From the NCBI GenBank assembly GCA_032622095.1, contig CP136064.1, forward strand, positions 128,573,605 through 128,637,604: a stretch of DNA of 64,000 bases, read 5' to 3'. Under the pieces are notes generated by a model, which made no database searches, was not told where the DNA came from, and worked only from the letters and a program-made list of their open reading frames with translations. Positions 35,663 to 48,540 of this stretch are shown here, piece by piece; within the stretch, counting starts at the first letter, position 1; each line of letters opens with the position of its first letter. The translations under genes were made by a program, and so were the position numbers. The DNA is from Siphonodentalium dalli (taxonomy: Eukaryota; Mollusca; Scaphopoda; Gadilida; Siphonodentaliidae).

Positions 35663-35966
35663 AAGTGATGTACCCTGATCTTACACTAGGGCGATGAAGG
35701 GACGACGACAGACCCATTAATGATGCTCATGCACGAAAGAGGCAATTTTGTATTTGCACAGGATTTAAACATATTTGTTGTAAAATAAATGTAAGGACAA
35801 ATACATGGTGTACAAGGGATTGGAGGACAAATTATGATACATTTCTGCGGACATCCGCTCATACAACAACCATATATTCAAGAATACATTTACAAATTAA
35901 ATATTACAGGCTTTGGTATGACGGACGCGAGATGTAAAATATGTATAATAGTTTGAACTTGGTTAA
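35663..35966. other. Unassigned DNA
   Basis: Nothing recognised. Confidence 0.4.
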
Positions 35967-36386
35967 AGATGCATTATCCGAATTAACGCTCATATATTAC
36001 CATTTCTTTGGCTTCGGGGGTAAACAATATTTGATGAGTTGAGGAACCCACACATCAAAGCTCAGAGCGATCAGATGTCGATTTTTGACGTTAGTTATTT
36101 CTCGAGATGTAAAATTATTTGTGGCCCAGAAAAACGTCGTCAAACGGACGGTCTCGGACAAAATTGCGGATGAAGATGGATAACTCAAAATAAAGTGATA
36201 ATACGGCCATATTTCGTTGAACAAAATGTTAATAAATAAATAAAAGGAAATTTGATACCATATAGTTGATAATGGTTAGCATTATTTTGTTGCAATTAAT
36301 CGATTCTGATAACTAAAGAGTATTTAAAAGAAATTTTGTTGTTGTATCTTGGTGATATGGGGACCGTCTTATCGGATTGAGTACCT
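35967..36386 (-). mobile_element. TTAA-flanked MITE, GTACTCAATCCGA family, copy 1
   Basis: It lies between TTAA at 35963-35966 and at 36387-36390. The ends are inverted (AGATGCATTATCCGA and the complement of AGGTACTCAATCCGA). The body matches the second copy at 62523-62978 in opposite orientation, including the GAAGATGGATAACTC and GAGGAACCCAC-CATCAAAGCTC phrases. Confidence 0.75.
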
Positions 36387-36679
36387 TTAAATATGATTGG
36401 TAAAATAATCAAAGAATGGTAACGGAGTGTGTGTACATATTAGGGAAATTTGGATGGGGCATCACTACAGGAGGGCCATTAAATATAAAAAGAAACTATA
36501 GGGAAGCTGTCCCGTTAGGAGGACACCTATATACGGAAGGAATACACCGAGTTGGGTTGAATATGTGGGTCGATAATAGGCGGTGCATACATGGGGTCAC
36601 GGCAAGGGGTAAACATATCTGGTGAATTAACAGGAGCTCATTCGCAACAGGTCGCAAACCTACCATACGATTTTATGAA

Positions 36680-37475
36680 CACTCTTATGACTAATGTGTA
36701 GGTTTTCTACACAAAATGTGTAGCCCTGCTACACAATCATTATTCAATTTTGATCTTAAACATATTTGTGTAGTATATGTGTAGTTTCATATTCGTACAC
36801 ATATTGTGTAACAATTTTTACACATAAATGGGTAAATTTTTACACATTTATACACAACTGTGTGTATAAAATCAACACATATCCCTTACACATTTTGTGT
36901 AGGTTCTTACACACACAGTTCGTAGACAAGAAATGCAAGTTCAGTAGTCCGACCTGTGGGTATAGTATTAAAGATATATGCAGATTTATATGTTAAAACT
37001 TTCATGGCGCATAGTGGGATGTAGTATTTTGTTCTGTACTGTGAGTTTTTGCTTTGAATGAACAAACCAGGGTCGAGGCGTGATTGCATAATATTAGTAT
37101 TATTACAACAATCATAACAAGAGTCTAAGCGCAGTAATCGCCATGAAAGTTTTAACAAATAAATCCTCATATACTATTAATACTATACCCACACATTGGA
37201 ATTCCGAACTTACATCCTTGTCTACGATCGCTGTAGATTGTATTCCAAAAAATATACTCAAACAATATGGCCGTCACGTAGCAGACTATGAAACTGAAGG
37301 CATCGCAATGCGCATGCTCGACGTTCTTACACAATAGCGTGTAACAAAATATACACATTATGTGTAGAACGGCACTGGTCAATGTATTTGTATGTAAAAC
37401 TACACATTGCTATGTGTATTAACCGGGTTTACACATTTGATGTGTAATCGTTTCTACACATTAGTTATAAGAGTG
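36680..37475. mobile_element. MITE with ACACAT/TGTGTA subterminal palindromes
   Basis: The ends are inverted: CACTCTTATGACTAATGTGT at the left, and the complement of CACTCTTATAACTAATGTGT at the right. Many short palindromes of the type TTACACATNNTGTGTAA fill the first and last about 200 bp. An inner inverted pair (about 36935-37012 and 37140-37205, CATGAAAGTTTTAACA-type) brackets the centre. The dense subterminal motifs resemble transposase-binding arrays of hAT-like elements, but no clear target duplication is visible. Confidence 0.75.
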
Positions 37476-37639
37476 AACCTGGGAGCTGATTATATAAGAA
37501 TATGGTTCTCGTCATGCTTTAGTGTAACAACGCATTTGATAAGAGCTTCCTGTGATAAAATCTCACGGTTGATATATCAATTCCGTTGGATTATATATAT
37601 AAAAGGGGCAATGCATAACACAGTCTTCCCTACATCCAA

Positions 37640-37940
37640 CAGGGCTGCACAGGCGCGAATTGTATTGCTGAAATCCCATCCCCGCCAGTAGCTTTGTTGG
37701 TGTTCAATTCCCTGATAATTTTCTCTACTTCATCTGGTGTATAGAAATCTGGAATAGCCTGACCGTTACGGTAGTCGTTAATTGTACTATCTTATTAACA
37801 GTATTTCGGAATCTTTTATAATGCGCCCAGTGCTTTGGAAGATTAGTTGTCAAAGCTCTGTTTCGCCATCGGTCTCATCGCCTAATTTCGAGTCTCAAGT
37901 TACTGTCAAAATAAGGTTTATCATTCGGTCGGGCGGTAGC
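37640..37940 (-). pseudogene. LINE relic: endonuclease-RT linker and RT start
   Basis: Minus-strand translation gives ARPNDKPYFDSNLRLEIRR, one stop, then DRWRNRALTTNLPKHWAHYK and FRNTVNKI. This is the basic linker that precedes the reverse transcriptase in many APE-type LINEs. A frameshift leads to DFYTPDEVEKIIRELNTNK and ATGGDGISAIQF, the first RT motif. No other part of this element is found nearby, so it is an isolated fragment. Confidence 0.7.
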
Positions 37941-37994
37941 TATATGAATGGTTTAGAATAGCATGGCGATAAGATGTTGTGGTGCGATAGTTAG

Positions 37995-38345
37995 TCCTTG
38001 CGCTTGGTGCATGAACATGCAATAATTGCACAAATTATGATAAAAGCATGACACTTGGCACATATATATGACCTTACTGATCATTTTCAGATATACTGTA
38101 GACCCCATCGAGATTTGGCCCCGCTTAGCAACGGTTGCTAGGCAACTACCGGAAGTATAAAATGTTCATATAAGGATGGATTACAGTATTACGTTCAACT
38201 TTAGTTATTGTGAATTACTTATTTGAGGTTTATTTGTAACATAGGATGAATTGCAAAGGTGTGTTACCATGTTTCATATCATATTATCCATAAAAAAAAC
38301 CGTTGCTATGCAGCTACCCAGACAGTAAAATGTATATTTGGTACT
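37995..38345. repeat. Copy of the GCAACGGTTGCTAGG-type repeat
   Basis: Shares TGATAAAAGCATGA-ACTTGGCA, TTTTCAGATAT and TTAGCAACGGTTGCTA with 58985-59600. Units with AACCGTTGCTA continue to about 38310. Noncoding. Confidence 0.65.
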
Positions 38346-38807
38346 CCGATCGTGACATTTTGGGACCAGACTTAATGGTATATTAGTCTGAAATACATTT
38401 GACATATGCGAATACATCACATAGTGTATAATATTATATTATTGGGATGGATAGTTTCTGCAGATTGAAGGTGTCACTGCGACCGTTCTTAACAAACCTA
38501 CCCGTATTATTTTTAAATTTCAAATGGACCAATGATCATAATGCGAAATTGTTGGTGAAAATAGTGTAGACATAAACTGGAAATAATATGTTCATTATTT
38601 AGTAGTGAAACATGATCCTACTTTGTCTCCAAAATTTAGGGATTAATAACAATTATGATCATAGAGATATCCAAACTAATTGACAATATCGGTCTTCCAT
38701 ACTGTAGAAAAATCATGATAAATTATTGAATTGAATTGAATTGATCAACTCTTAACGTCATGCATGGTGTGAACAGGTCATGCGTTCGAATCCTGTTGTC
38801 GGCCCAA

Positions 38808-38958
38808 ACTCCAGGCAGAGTTATCTCTCTTCGCTCCGATGAGATACCACGCCACAAGGACATTTGGTAAGGATTTCTGACATGATCTTAGTTCTTATAT
38901 TTTAGGATTAAAATTGTCTATGTCTGGCTCAGTTCATATTGTTCTTATGAATACCGAA
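38808..38958 (+). repeat. Dispersed repeat, possible tRNA-derived SINE
   Basis: It matches 40393-40548 in reverse. Just upstream, GCGTTCGAATCC at about 38783 is a good RNA polymerase III B-box. No convincing A-box is seen. The pair may be two SINE copies in opposite orientation, or the terminal inverted repeats of a 1.7-kb element. Confidence 0.45.
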
Positions 38959-40392
38959 AGAATGACCATTATTTAAAACTTTTGGTGGTCAAAAGAAGAT
39001 AATATGTGACTAAATATAGTTATTAATGTGACTTTCCAATTAGTATCTAGTGTCAATATTTTTGGGCCGAAGTTCGAAGATTTCCTCCTTTTGTTCAATG
39101 TTTTGGACCGATTGACCATGCATCAGTTGGAAAATTTATGACCATATGAGGAGTTATGTTGAACATGTCAAAAAGTTGGATAGTTAGATGTGCCAGTTGT
39201 AAAATTCAAACACAAAGAGGTGGGTGCGTGCAAATGGAATGTCGGTCTGTTTCTAGGCGGTGTAGTGAAAATTCTAAGTTGATCGCTCCCACTGAGACCC
39301 TCAAACCAGGTCATCGGGACAAATTGACCAGGCATTTCTGCAGGACATTCGCTCATAAGTGGATTCCGATGTAAATTCGCGCACATTCTTTGTTGGCGAC
39401 TGGGCCCGACCTTATAATGCGAATAGTATATGGAAATCGTGAATATATTGAATGATTATTATGTTGATTGGTAAATCGGACAATGGTGGACCATTCTATA
39501 GACGGGCACACGATTCGGGAACCAACGGCGGTCTATTCATGCATATAATATGAAATCAATTCTCTCATGTAGTACAGAAAGTGAATGCCAAACCAATACA
39601 CCCCGGGACAAAAAATCGGTTTATGTCAATATCACTGACTTAATCAAAGCAAGGGAAAGTTGACTTGCGATACTCTCATTTACCCGATAGCAAACGTTTT
39701 AAGTTCTATTATGGAGATGAAATAGTATAACGGCATTCGAGTGGACCGCCCCTCGTGCCAAGCATACTGGCTTTGTTCACTTCATGCTGGTGTTTTATGA
39801 TGAAACCTTATATTATGGAACAAATGCAAGGTACTAACTCTCATTTATTATCTGAACGCCATGCCTATACAAATTCCCTTCTGCATTTCAAGTACTCACA
39901 ACGCATAATTATCCTCATATTAGAGGCATGCACCTTCGCCATATCAGTAGACTTCTCAGATTGGATTTATTAAGCTTTTATACATAAAAGGTGTTCTGTT
40001 CAATAAATGCAATTTATTGGCGAGCTAGTGAGAAGGATTGTGGCGAGGATTAACTGCATCTGCACGTAGTACCGGTGAGTACACAGCTGACCTATGTTTT
40101 TTTTAGTGCCAATCGATATGGGCACATTCCAAAAATCTCACACATCGGTTCTGGGCGATGTTGAGATGAGGGGGGGGGGGTAATCGGTAACGTACATTAT
40201 ACATATATAGGACGCCAGAACCAAACTCCATGCAGCGCCCTCTCCGTTATCACTGCGATATATCACTACCACAAGGATGGTACTTTGCGGACCGATACAT
40301 CTATTTTTACGTATCTTCGGAACTATATTTAATCACCTATTTTTATCTTATTTTGAACACCACAAGTTTGCAATACTGGTAATTATTTCGGT
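38959..40392. other. Unassigned DNA between two inverted repeat copies
   Basis: Several short frames, none with recognisable domains. A G tract lies at about 40170-40180. Confidence 0.4.
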
Positions 40393-40548
40393 GTTGATAA
40401 GAACAATGTGAACTGAGCCAGATATAGACAATTTTAATCCTAAAACATAAGAACTAAGATCATGTCAGAAATCCTTACCAAATGTCCTTGTGGCAGTGGT
40501 ATCTCAACGGAGCGATGGGAGATAAATAAATCTGCCTGGAGTTTGCGC
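40393..40548 (-). repeat. Second, inverted copy of the 38808 repeat
   Basis: Carries, in complement, AACTCCAGGCAGA, GAGATACCAC-CCACAAGGAC, ATTTGGTAAGGATTTCTGAC and CTGGCTCAGTTCA in the order of the copy at 38808. Confidence 0.7.
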
Positions 40549-43500
40549 CAGAACCCGCCCCGTAGGCTAATTATGAAGCTGGTTCAATTCGATGACCGAT
40601 AGGCTTGGGTTTGTGATATATAGCCAGGAGAGTGTACCTAGAATCGTGTATCTGGGCGAGTGTCAGTCGCTTGTCGGTGATTGTTGGTTTCTATGTGCGG
40701 TGTGTGATTTTCAAGTGAAATTGACCAGATGCGTGGTCTTACTATACACCAAACAAATTCGCGATTTTGTCATATAGTGACAGAAACGGCTATAAACCAA
40801 AGCAAACTATCAGATGATATATTGACTATAAACCATCCATACACTAATGAAATTCTAAACTGCTGACATTTAGATCGATAACAGTTTAGATCGAGACAAG
40901 TGCGTGTATAGTGAGGTTTGTAAACGAATCTGCATGATGAATTTTGCTTTCGTCGAATCTCGAACTATATCGCCCTGGTGCTTCTCAGATAACGTGTTGT
41001 CTTGAGCAAACCTGACAAGTACGTCGAAGCGTCCCCCTCACTGTCGATAGCGATTAGAATAAGCGTTCTCATCGAGTCCTTAACGTGCGATTTATTCAAT
41101 GTTTTCGACCGGATCACCTAGGTTCGGTCTCTGATTTCAATTTAGTATGATAAATCAATGTCCTTATATAGGAGATCAATGATTCTAGAATCAAATTGGA
41201 AGCTGTGAATATCCAGATGTTCTGCTCCCAGATACTTATACCGTCTAACAGCGTCATGCCAGAGAAAAATGCAGTAATACAGTGGTCAGGATATATGTTC
41301 TCATCGCTAGTGAAGGTCGAGGGTATGGTCAAATCGCATTGACTGTTTAACTTGTCGCTGGGTTGTCAATGCGAGGGAGCAGCGCATGTACATTGGCTGT
41401 TGAGTCTCGTCCAATATAAACAACATGGACTACACAGTAGTCCTATATATAGATGTGTGTTGAATACGACTGTAGAAACTGTTACACCCGGTAGATTAAT
41501 TAATGACTAATATGTCGACTATGTAGTTGAAACAGATGTTCAATGGACGCCTAAACAGCTATACCAGTCTTGATATCGTCACAGATCACCGCCATGACAC
41601 CTCTCTCCCCCAATTGAATAATCATGGCGCGTCGCTGTCAATACGAGCGCTGACGACATATACTCTGGCTATCGCGTTACATGATGGAACTTTGGTTAGT
41701 TACATTTAAAAATGGGTGCTGACGGCTTTATTTCGGAAAAAGAATGCATGCAGTTTCTAGTAAATTGTGTGACAAATTCCATATATAATAAAGACATAAA
41801 CTTGTCATTCATTACATAGCTATATTGAGATAACTGCATTCAAATGTTTCATACCGGGCAAAGTTATCAAAATCACGCGCTCACAATTCTGACGGCACAC
41901 TTTGTTTTGCAGTATATGTTCTAACATGACCATAGCTACGCTAGCGTAATTAACGACCCATGGCTAAACTATGCGCATAATGATATCCTATAAAATCAAA
42001 TCATACATACGTATTCTTATCAAATACGATTCACATATCTTATTTCGTGGGGTGATATGATTAATTACACTCCTTACACTAGGGATCGGGGAAAGAGTGG
42101 ACCCTAATCGTAATTGGGTCAATCGACATCAGGGTATCTGAGAAATATAACACTCATTAGTAAATAAACCACGGGTCCACGATCGGAGTTTTAGTATTGA
42201 GTATTTTACTGAAATTAACATTCATATTTCTTGATGCTTATGATTCTAGATGGAGAAACTTGTCTATTTCATCGTACTCATTTCATTCACAAAAAGCCAC
42301 CAGACGCAATTATGTTGATTTCAACGAAACTCAACGAGTAACGTCATCATGTAACCTTCCCCATATACCGAATTGGCGTGAACCTGAATGTATCATCTGC
42401 GTTGTTCATAATTATTTGTTCCGTTTCGATTCAAGAAAAATAATACGATATCTAAGGATGCATGTATACTATGTGTAATCTTGTGATAACAATTAACTCA
42501 ACATAAACATGTTTTATTTGGTTTCGCAAGGGAGTTCAATAGTACAGAAGAAAAAACAGGCACCTTTTTTAGCCAAAGAGATGTACATTAATTGGAAAAT
42601 AAAGCTTTGATGTGCATGTCGATCAAGTTGTGGCTGTGATGCATCTCGCGTCGGTGCAAAAATAAAAATAAGTCTTAGACAATTTTGGGATTGTATATGC
42701 ATAAAGGGCTACGGTAGACATGTCGGTCAATTTATTTTATTTTATTTCAAATACTCACACATTTGGGGCATAATACGTTTGTCATGAAAACTAAAACTTC
42801 CAAGATACATTATGCAACTGACAAGCTTTGAGATTCCGCCCAGGATGGGAGGGTCCAGGAATTTAGTTCAGGAGACTGTTAGAAATTCTCTATATATAGC
42901 CCACTTGCCCTCGTCAATAAAAAAACAAAAACAACATAATTATTTGAAGACTTTTATACAACCATAAATAGAATACTGTTCGGGAGTTCGGCATGTCGAT
43001 GACGGTTGTTGATAGTTATGTGAGGTTTCATGTCAACAGATTTGGGTTGGCATCTTCCGATATCGACAATTGTACCGAAAAATGTCTGCTGCGTGCGCAA
43101 TGTTTCTACTACCCAATCAGTTTTCGATTTGTCGGTTATATCTAAAACAATTTGTGTCGTCACAAAATCAGATATAGCTTATGTACAACCACTGTGGGCC
43201 TCACTGTGGCTCGTTATTAAGTTATGAAAACCTAAACAAAAAGGTTTGACAAATCTACGAAGGGGCTTATTGTAAAATATGAGGGGTATATGATAATTTA
43301 GAAATCAACAAACATGTGGTGAGTATATATGGGCCCGGAGTAGAATATCTCCATGAACCTCCCAACTGCGAGGGGTAAGAGTCTCCTGTTGTCGCGCCTC
43401 GTTTGCCGTTAGGTGTGACCCGAATGGAGTGGAGATATGAGATCCTGGCATAGTTGAATGGGCCATAACGCTGACAGTGCACGCTCAGTCACTACGGATT

Positions 43501-44099
43501 ATATGACACCACGACACACTGATTTGGCCCGGTCTTCACTCCAGACAGGTCGGCTCGGTCGCGACATACCCTCCCGTACGATCAAACCGTGTTTGTACAT
43601 TGTCTATTTAGTATTCTACTATTAGTTTTGTTCTCAGGCTCGTTCAATGAGATTGGGATTGCTTAATGGATTATTCGAGCGATACCGAACTGAGTGACGA
43701 TTTGTAAGAGTATTGTGATCATGTTAACTACCTGTCCTGTCTCGACCCCGATGATAACTACCAGGCGCCGCGGAGGCAGAATATATCTTAATCCGTGGTG
43801 TTTGGTAGGACTGAATTACTGAATTACAAAACATACAAACTGTGAAACGAATATGTCAAAGTGCTTTAGATATACACACACCGAACGATTTCTAAACAAG
43901 ATTGATGACATATAAATGAATCAGTTAAAACACTTCGAGACGACCGGTTGATCATAGTATGTGAAAATGAAACCAATGCGAAGGTCCTGCCTTCTTTGAA
44001 AACAATTGGAAATACAAATGTAAATCTCCACAGACTATCGTCCTCGAATCAACAGCAATTGGCCACGGGATAGGCTGCGGGTGATTGCACGTGCAATAA
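40549..44099. other. Unassigned DNA, 3.5 kb
   Basis: No recognisable exon, RNA gene or repeat boundary. A few short open frames of 60-93 codons lack splice or family support. Confidence 0.4.
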
Positions 44100-45660
44100 A
44101 ACAACGAAACAGTGTAGCTGTCAATACGACGACGTCAGTCACTCCCTAATCTTGAAGCATGTCGAAACGCTCATGCAAAAACATTAATCAAACATTTGTG
44201 AATAATATTGATGGCCAAACAAACGCAAATAATTTATGGCAAATGGTTGATTAAATTAGAAGTAAAGGTAGTCAACCCGGACATCTTAAAGAAGGCACGT
44301 CACTCATTACTGATGAATAGGGAATTGCAGATTCCTCTGTTCACAACTATGAAACAACTTTCAATCACCACATATCTTCTGAAGAGAGAAAAAGAATCAA
44401 TATCCATTATATCTTCTTCAGCTGGTGTGGGAGACCTGGGACCCGATTGAGGTTCCCCAGTTGAAGTTGGTGATATTCACCCATTATTCACATCGATAAT
44501 GCATTGACTCTTTCTTGTTCCATACACAAATTACAGGATGCCATCTCAAGTGCGCATGACACGGCTACTGGTCCTAATAGAATATCTCACCAGATGCTAA
44601 AGCATCTTCCATGCAGTCACATCACTGACAAAATTGTTGTGTATTCTAATGCAATATCGGAGTCTGGTGAATTTCCCACTGCATGGAAAGAAGCTACTAT
44701 CATTCCAATTCCTAAGCCGAATAAAAATTATTCTAATCCACCTAATTATCTTCCGATCGCATTAACCAGCTGCCTGTGCAAAACAACTTGAACGCATAAT
44801 TAATAAGCGATTAGTTTGCTTTTTTGGAAAGCAATAACATTATCTCAGATCTCCAATGCGGATTTAGGAATTAACAGGAGTACAAACGATCATCTAATAC
44901 GATTGGAGACATAATTATATGAGAGAAGCATTTGCAGCTCAATACTCGTTGTTGGCGTATTCTTTGATCTTGAAAAGGCATATGATACCGATCAAATGTT
45001 CGTGTTCCATATGGAAACGTGGCATACTGGACGATCTATTCGGATATGACCTACGAGGTAGATTATCTAGCTTCATTTCTAATTTCCTGAAATGCAGTAT
45101 TCAGAGTTAGAGTTGGTTCTACTCTTTCTGTGCAATATGCTCAGGAAATTGGGAGTGACACAGGGGGTTATTCTTTCATTTACTCTTTTTAGTGTGAAGA
45201 TCAATTCTATTGTGAATGGTTTCTTCTTACGTTTTAGGCCCGTTATACGTAGATGATATATAATCTCCTTTCGTGGAAAGCATATGCCTACCATTGGGCG
45301 ACGACTTCAGTTGTGTCTGAAAAAATTATATGAGTGTGCACACAATTTCCCATTCCAAAATTCAATGTGTTCATTTCTGCAGGAAAAGACATGCGGTTCC
45401 TGTATTACTCATGCGTCAATTTGAAATAAATGTTGAGCATGTTGTGGAACAGTGTAATTTATTAAGGTCCTATGTTTAATCATCGATAAGAAACTTACTG
45501 CTATGTCATCACATCTATGACCTGAAGGTCCGATGTCATGGGGATAAGATATTACAGATCTTTTGTAATTTATGGATCTGCGTGTAAACACATTTACGAA
45601 AACTCGACATAGTAGACGTCTTCGTCTCGGAGCTTTTTGCACGTCAACTATAGATAGGTT
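44100..45660 (+). pseudogene. Nimb/I-like LINE, RT portion, decayed
   Basis: Fragments in shifting frames follow the order of a Nimb-type polymerase. They are ANNLWQMV in the linker, LQDAISSAHDTATGPN, QMLKHLPCSH, SGEFPTAWKEATIIPIPKP, NYLPIALTSCLCKT, LQCGFR, FDLEKAYDT (motif A) and GVTQGVILSFTLFSVKINSI (motif B). Next come YVDD at 45246-45257 (motif C), VHFCRK and RRLRLGAFCTSTI. Many stops and frameshifts make it nonfunctional. It breaks off at about 45660, where the CR1-like element begins, and resumes at about 50090. Confidence 0.82.
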
Positions 45661-46093
45661 TTTTGTTTTGTTTAAACATACTTTATTCCAACACAAAGAC
45701 AATACATACAGATACATAAACATAACAAATTAATAGTATAGTTGACATAAAATTGTTGGTGTATGTTATCGGAGATTTGCAGGCATGTTATGTCGGTTGG
45801 AAACGGAGACGACAGTAAGCTCCGCCCACTTAGAAAGATGATACCCAATATTCTTAAAATGGTAATATGTATACAAGATATTGGTACCATACTGTCTCAT
45901 GAATACCTCATTCAGACAGCATGGGACCAATATCTTGTATCTGGTCGTTGGTATTTGATTGGGTATTTAGTGGCTGATTGATTATATGTTCGTTATAATG
46001 TATTGAAATTGTATGATAGGTAGATGTTACGTTAGGAGGTGTGAAGAGCATATGATGTGTTGTAAGCAACTGTGGTGGCGGAGAGGAATAGCG

Positions 46094-46100
46094 AGGAAGA

Positions 46101-46172
<72 letters not shown>

Positions 46173-46232
46173 TAGCAAGAGCGAGAGAGAGAGAGAAGAG
46201 CGAGAGAGAGAGAGAGAGAGAGGGAAAAAAGA
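46094..46232. repeat. (GA)n microsatellite
   Basis: Long GAGAGA tract with a few C, A and T interruptions, within the 3' untranslated part of the CR1-like LINE. The Arg/Glu-rich frame across it is an artefact. Confidence 0.92.
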
Positions 46233-48540
46233 GAGAGAGTAGAAAGAGGAATAGTGCTTATTAATGATTTTAAGGATACGTCACCAGTGTAACCGACGCA
46301 TAGTGAAATGTACCGGACTCGAGATCACAGGAAAACTTAAGAGAGACGTCTTGTTCTGAGGATGTACTTCTGGAACTCTTCAAAAATTTGCAGATTTATG
46401 TGTTTATTTAAAGTGACATCTCCATTTAGGAATAGGTTTGTTGTATATACTGTTAACAGAATCAGGTATATTCTCTAAAAGAATTTGACGAGCTAATATA
46501 AAATGTGGGCATTGAAATATGAAGTGTTCGCAATCCTCGATCTGACCACACATACAGAGGTTTGTGTCGGATATATGGTTTTCCAGTTTGTGGGCATTTA
46601 AATCACTGCATTTAGCTCTTAATCGTGCATGTTGAATCTGGGCACTTCGCGTGTATATAACAGAAGGAGAACCAAGGTTTTTTCGGGATTATATTTGAGT
46701 TTATCAATTGCTTAAATTCATGTGGATCTTCTGTATTTTTCAAGTTTGGATCAAGTGCATGTGTTCTAATTTCTTGCCGTTGCTAGGACAAATGATTTGC
46801 GATGAGACTCACTGTTACATTTCGGCAAACGGAATTCATTTGCATTTCGGGTTTCTTTGTCCGAGGCTTCAAATACTCGGGAGGGACGATATTCTTTAGA
46901 TATTGTGGCACGGTTCCTTTAATCATTTTGTGGAAAAGAAATAGCTTGGCTTTGTCACGTCGTGTTTTCAGTTGTTCCCAGCCGATTTCTTCCAATAATT
47001 TATCATTACCAACAGATCTAGTCAGTCCAGTGACTATACGGGCTGCTTCTAGTTGAATGCGTTCTAATCTATCTGAATCAGTGGCGGTACAGTTTGCCCA
47101 TACAATAATGGCATGTTCCAGACATGGCAGTACTAACGTGACATAACATTTTTCGAGTGATTTTCTGTTTAGTACATACTTTTGTTTCCGAAGATTGGGT
47201 ATCTTTTGCCAGGCAGTTTTTATAATGTAATCAATGTGAGGACCCCATTAACTTTTGCCTTGATCATTAAGTATTATGCCAAGATGCCTATGTTGGTGAA
47301 CGACGGTTAAGGGAACATTATCCATATTAATAAGTTAGGGTGGTATAGTAGATTTGTTTTTCGAGTAATAATCATAGTTTCAGTTTTGTTAGCATTGAAG
47401 TTTACCAACCATTTCTTGGAACAAGAGTGTAGTTTATTTATGTCAGTTTGGAGTAAATCGGCAGCTTCGTTTGGGTCAGTAACAGGCAGAAATATCGAAG
47501 TATCGTCTGCGAATAGGCGTATTTCACTGCTAATTTCACAGACAAGGTCGTTAATGTAGATTTAAAAAAAGTATCTGTCCCAACACGGATCCCTGGGGTA
47601 TCCCTGCTCTGACTGGCTTCCAGTGGGAAGCTTCAGATCATAGAACGACCCTTTGTTCACGGTTACTCAAATATGAGTCGAACCAACCTATAGAAGGTTT
47701 CCTTGTATTCCGATTTGATTCAATTTGTGGATCAATCCAACATGCCAAACTTTATCGAACGCTTTACTTATGTCGAAGAATAGTATGCGTAGATCTTGTT
47801 CTCTATCGAGAATTTCGCTGATTACATGATAAATTTCGCAAAGTTGGTTAGTTGTAGAGTCCGCCGGCAAAAATCCAGATTGAAATTTAATTAGGATATC
47901 ATTTGTTTTAAGGTATTTTAGGAGATATTTAGCGATGCATTTTTCGTATAATTTTCCTAAGCAGCTAAGTAGGGATATGGGTCGGTAATTTCCCGGCCGA
48001 TCGGTTTCCTTTTTTTATGGATAGGTACAACATTAGCACGCTTCCACTCGGGAGGGAAAAATGATTCATTCATGAATATCTTGAAGAGGATGAATAATGG
48101 TCGACTGAGACTAGGACAGTTTTTCAGGACTCTAGTGCTAATATCATCATAACCGCTTGACTTGTCTGTTTGGAGGTGTGAAAGTATGTCTTGTATATCG
48201 ACTTCATTGACAGCTATGTGGTCAATATTTGCATATGTTATGGGCATAAGAGTGGGTATTTGAGCATTAGAATCGTCCAGTGTAGATATGGAACAAAAAT
48301 AATCATTGAGGATTATAGATGTATCTATGTCCGTGGTGTAGATTACCCCGTTAAGCTCTAAGGGGGGGGGGGGGTAGTTTGCTCAAGTGTTCGTTTAGCG
48401 AGCTTGTTAAAGGTTTTCCACCAGTTAGTGGCTGTTGTTTGGGGGTCTTTAAGAATATTCTGCGCTTTCGATATATGGTTTAGCTTTGCTTTTCGTACCT
48501 CGGAGATAACTTCATGTCTCTTGTTACGGTATTTATCCCA

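Noticed and set aside
39156-39374. Cys-rich 72-codon frame
   Set aside because: Cysteine spacing fits no family I know and there are no splice or start signals; not called.
46013-46264. Arg/Glu-rich 83-codon frame
   Set aside because: Translation of the (GA)n tract in a LINE 3' region.
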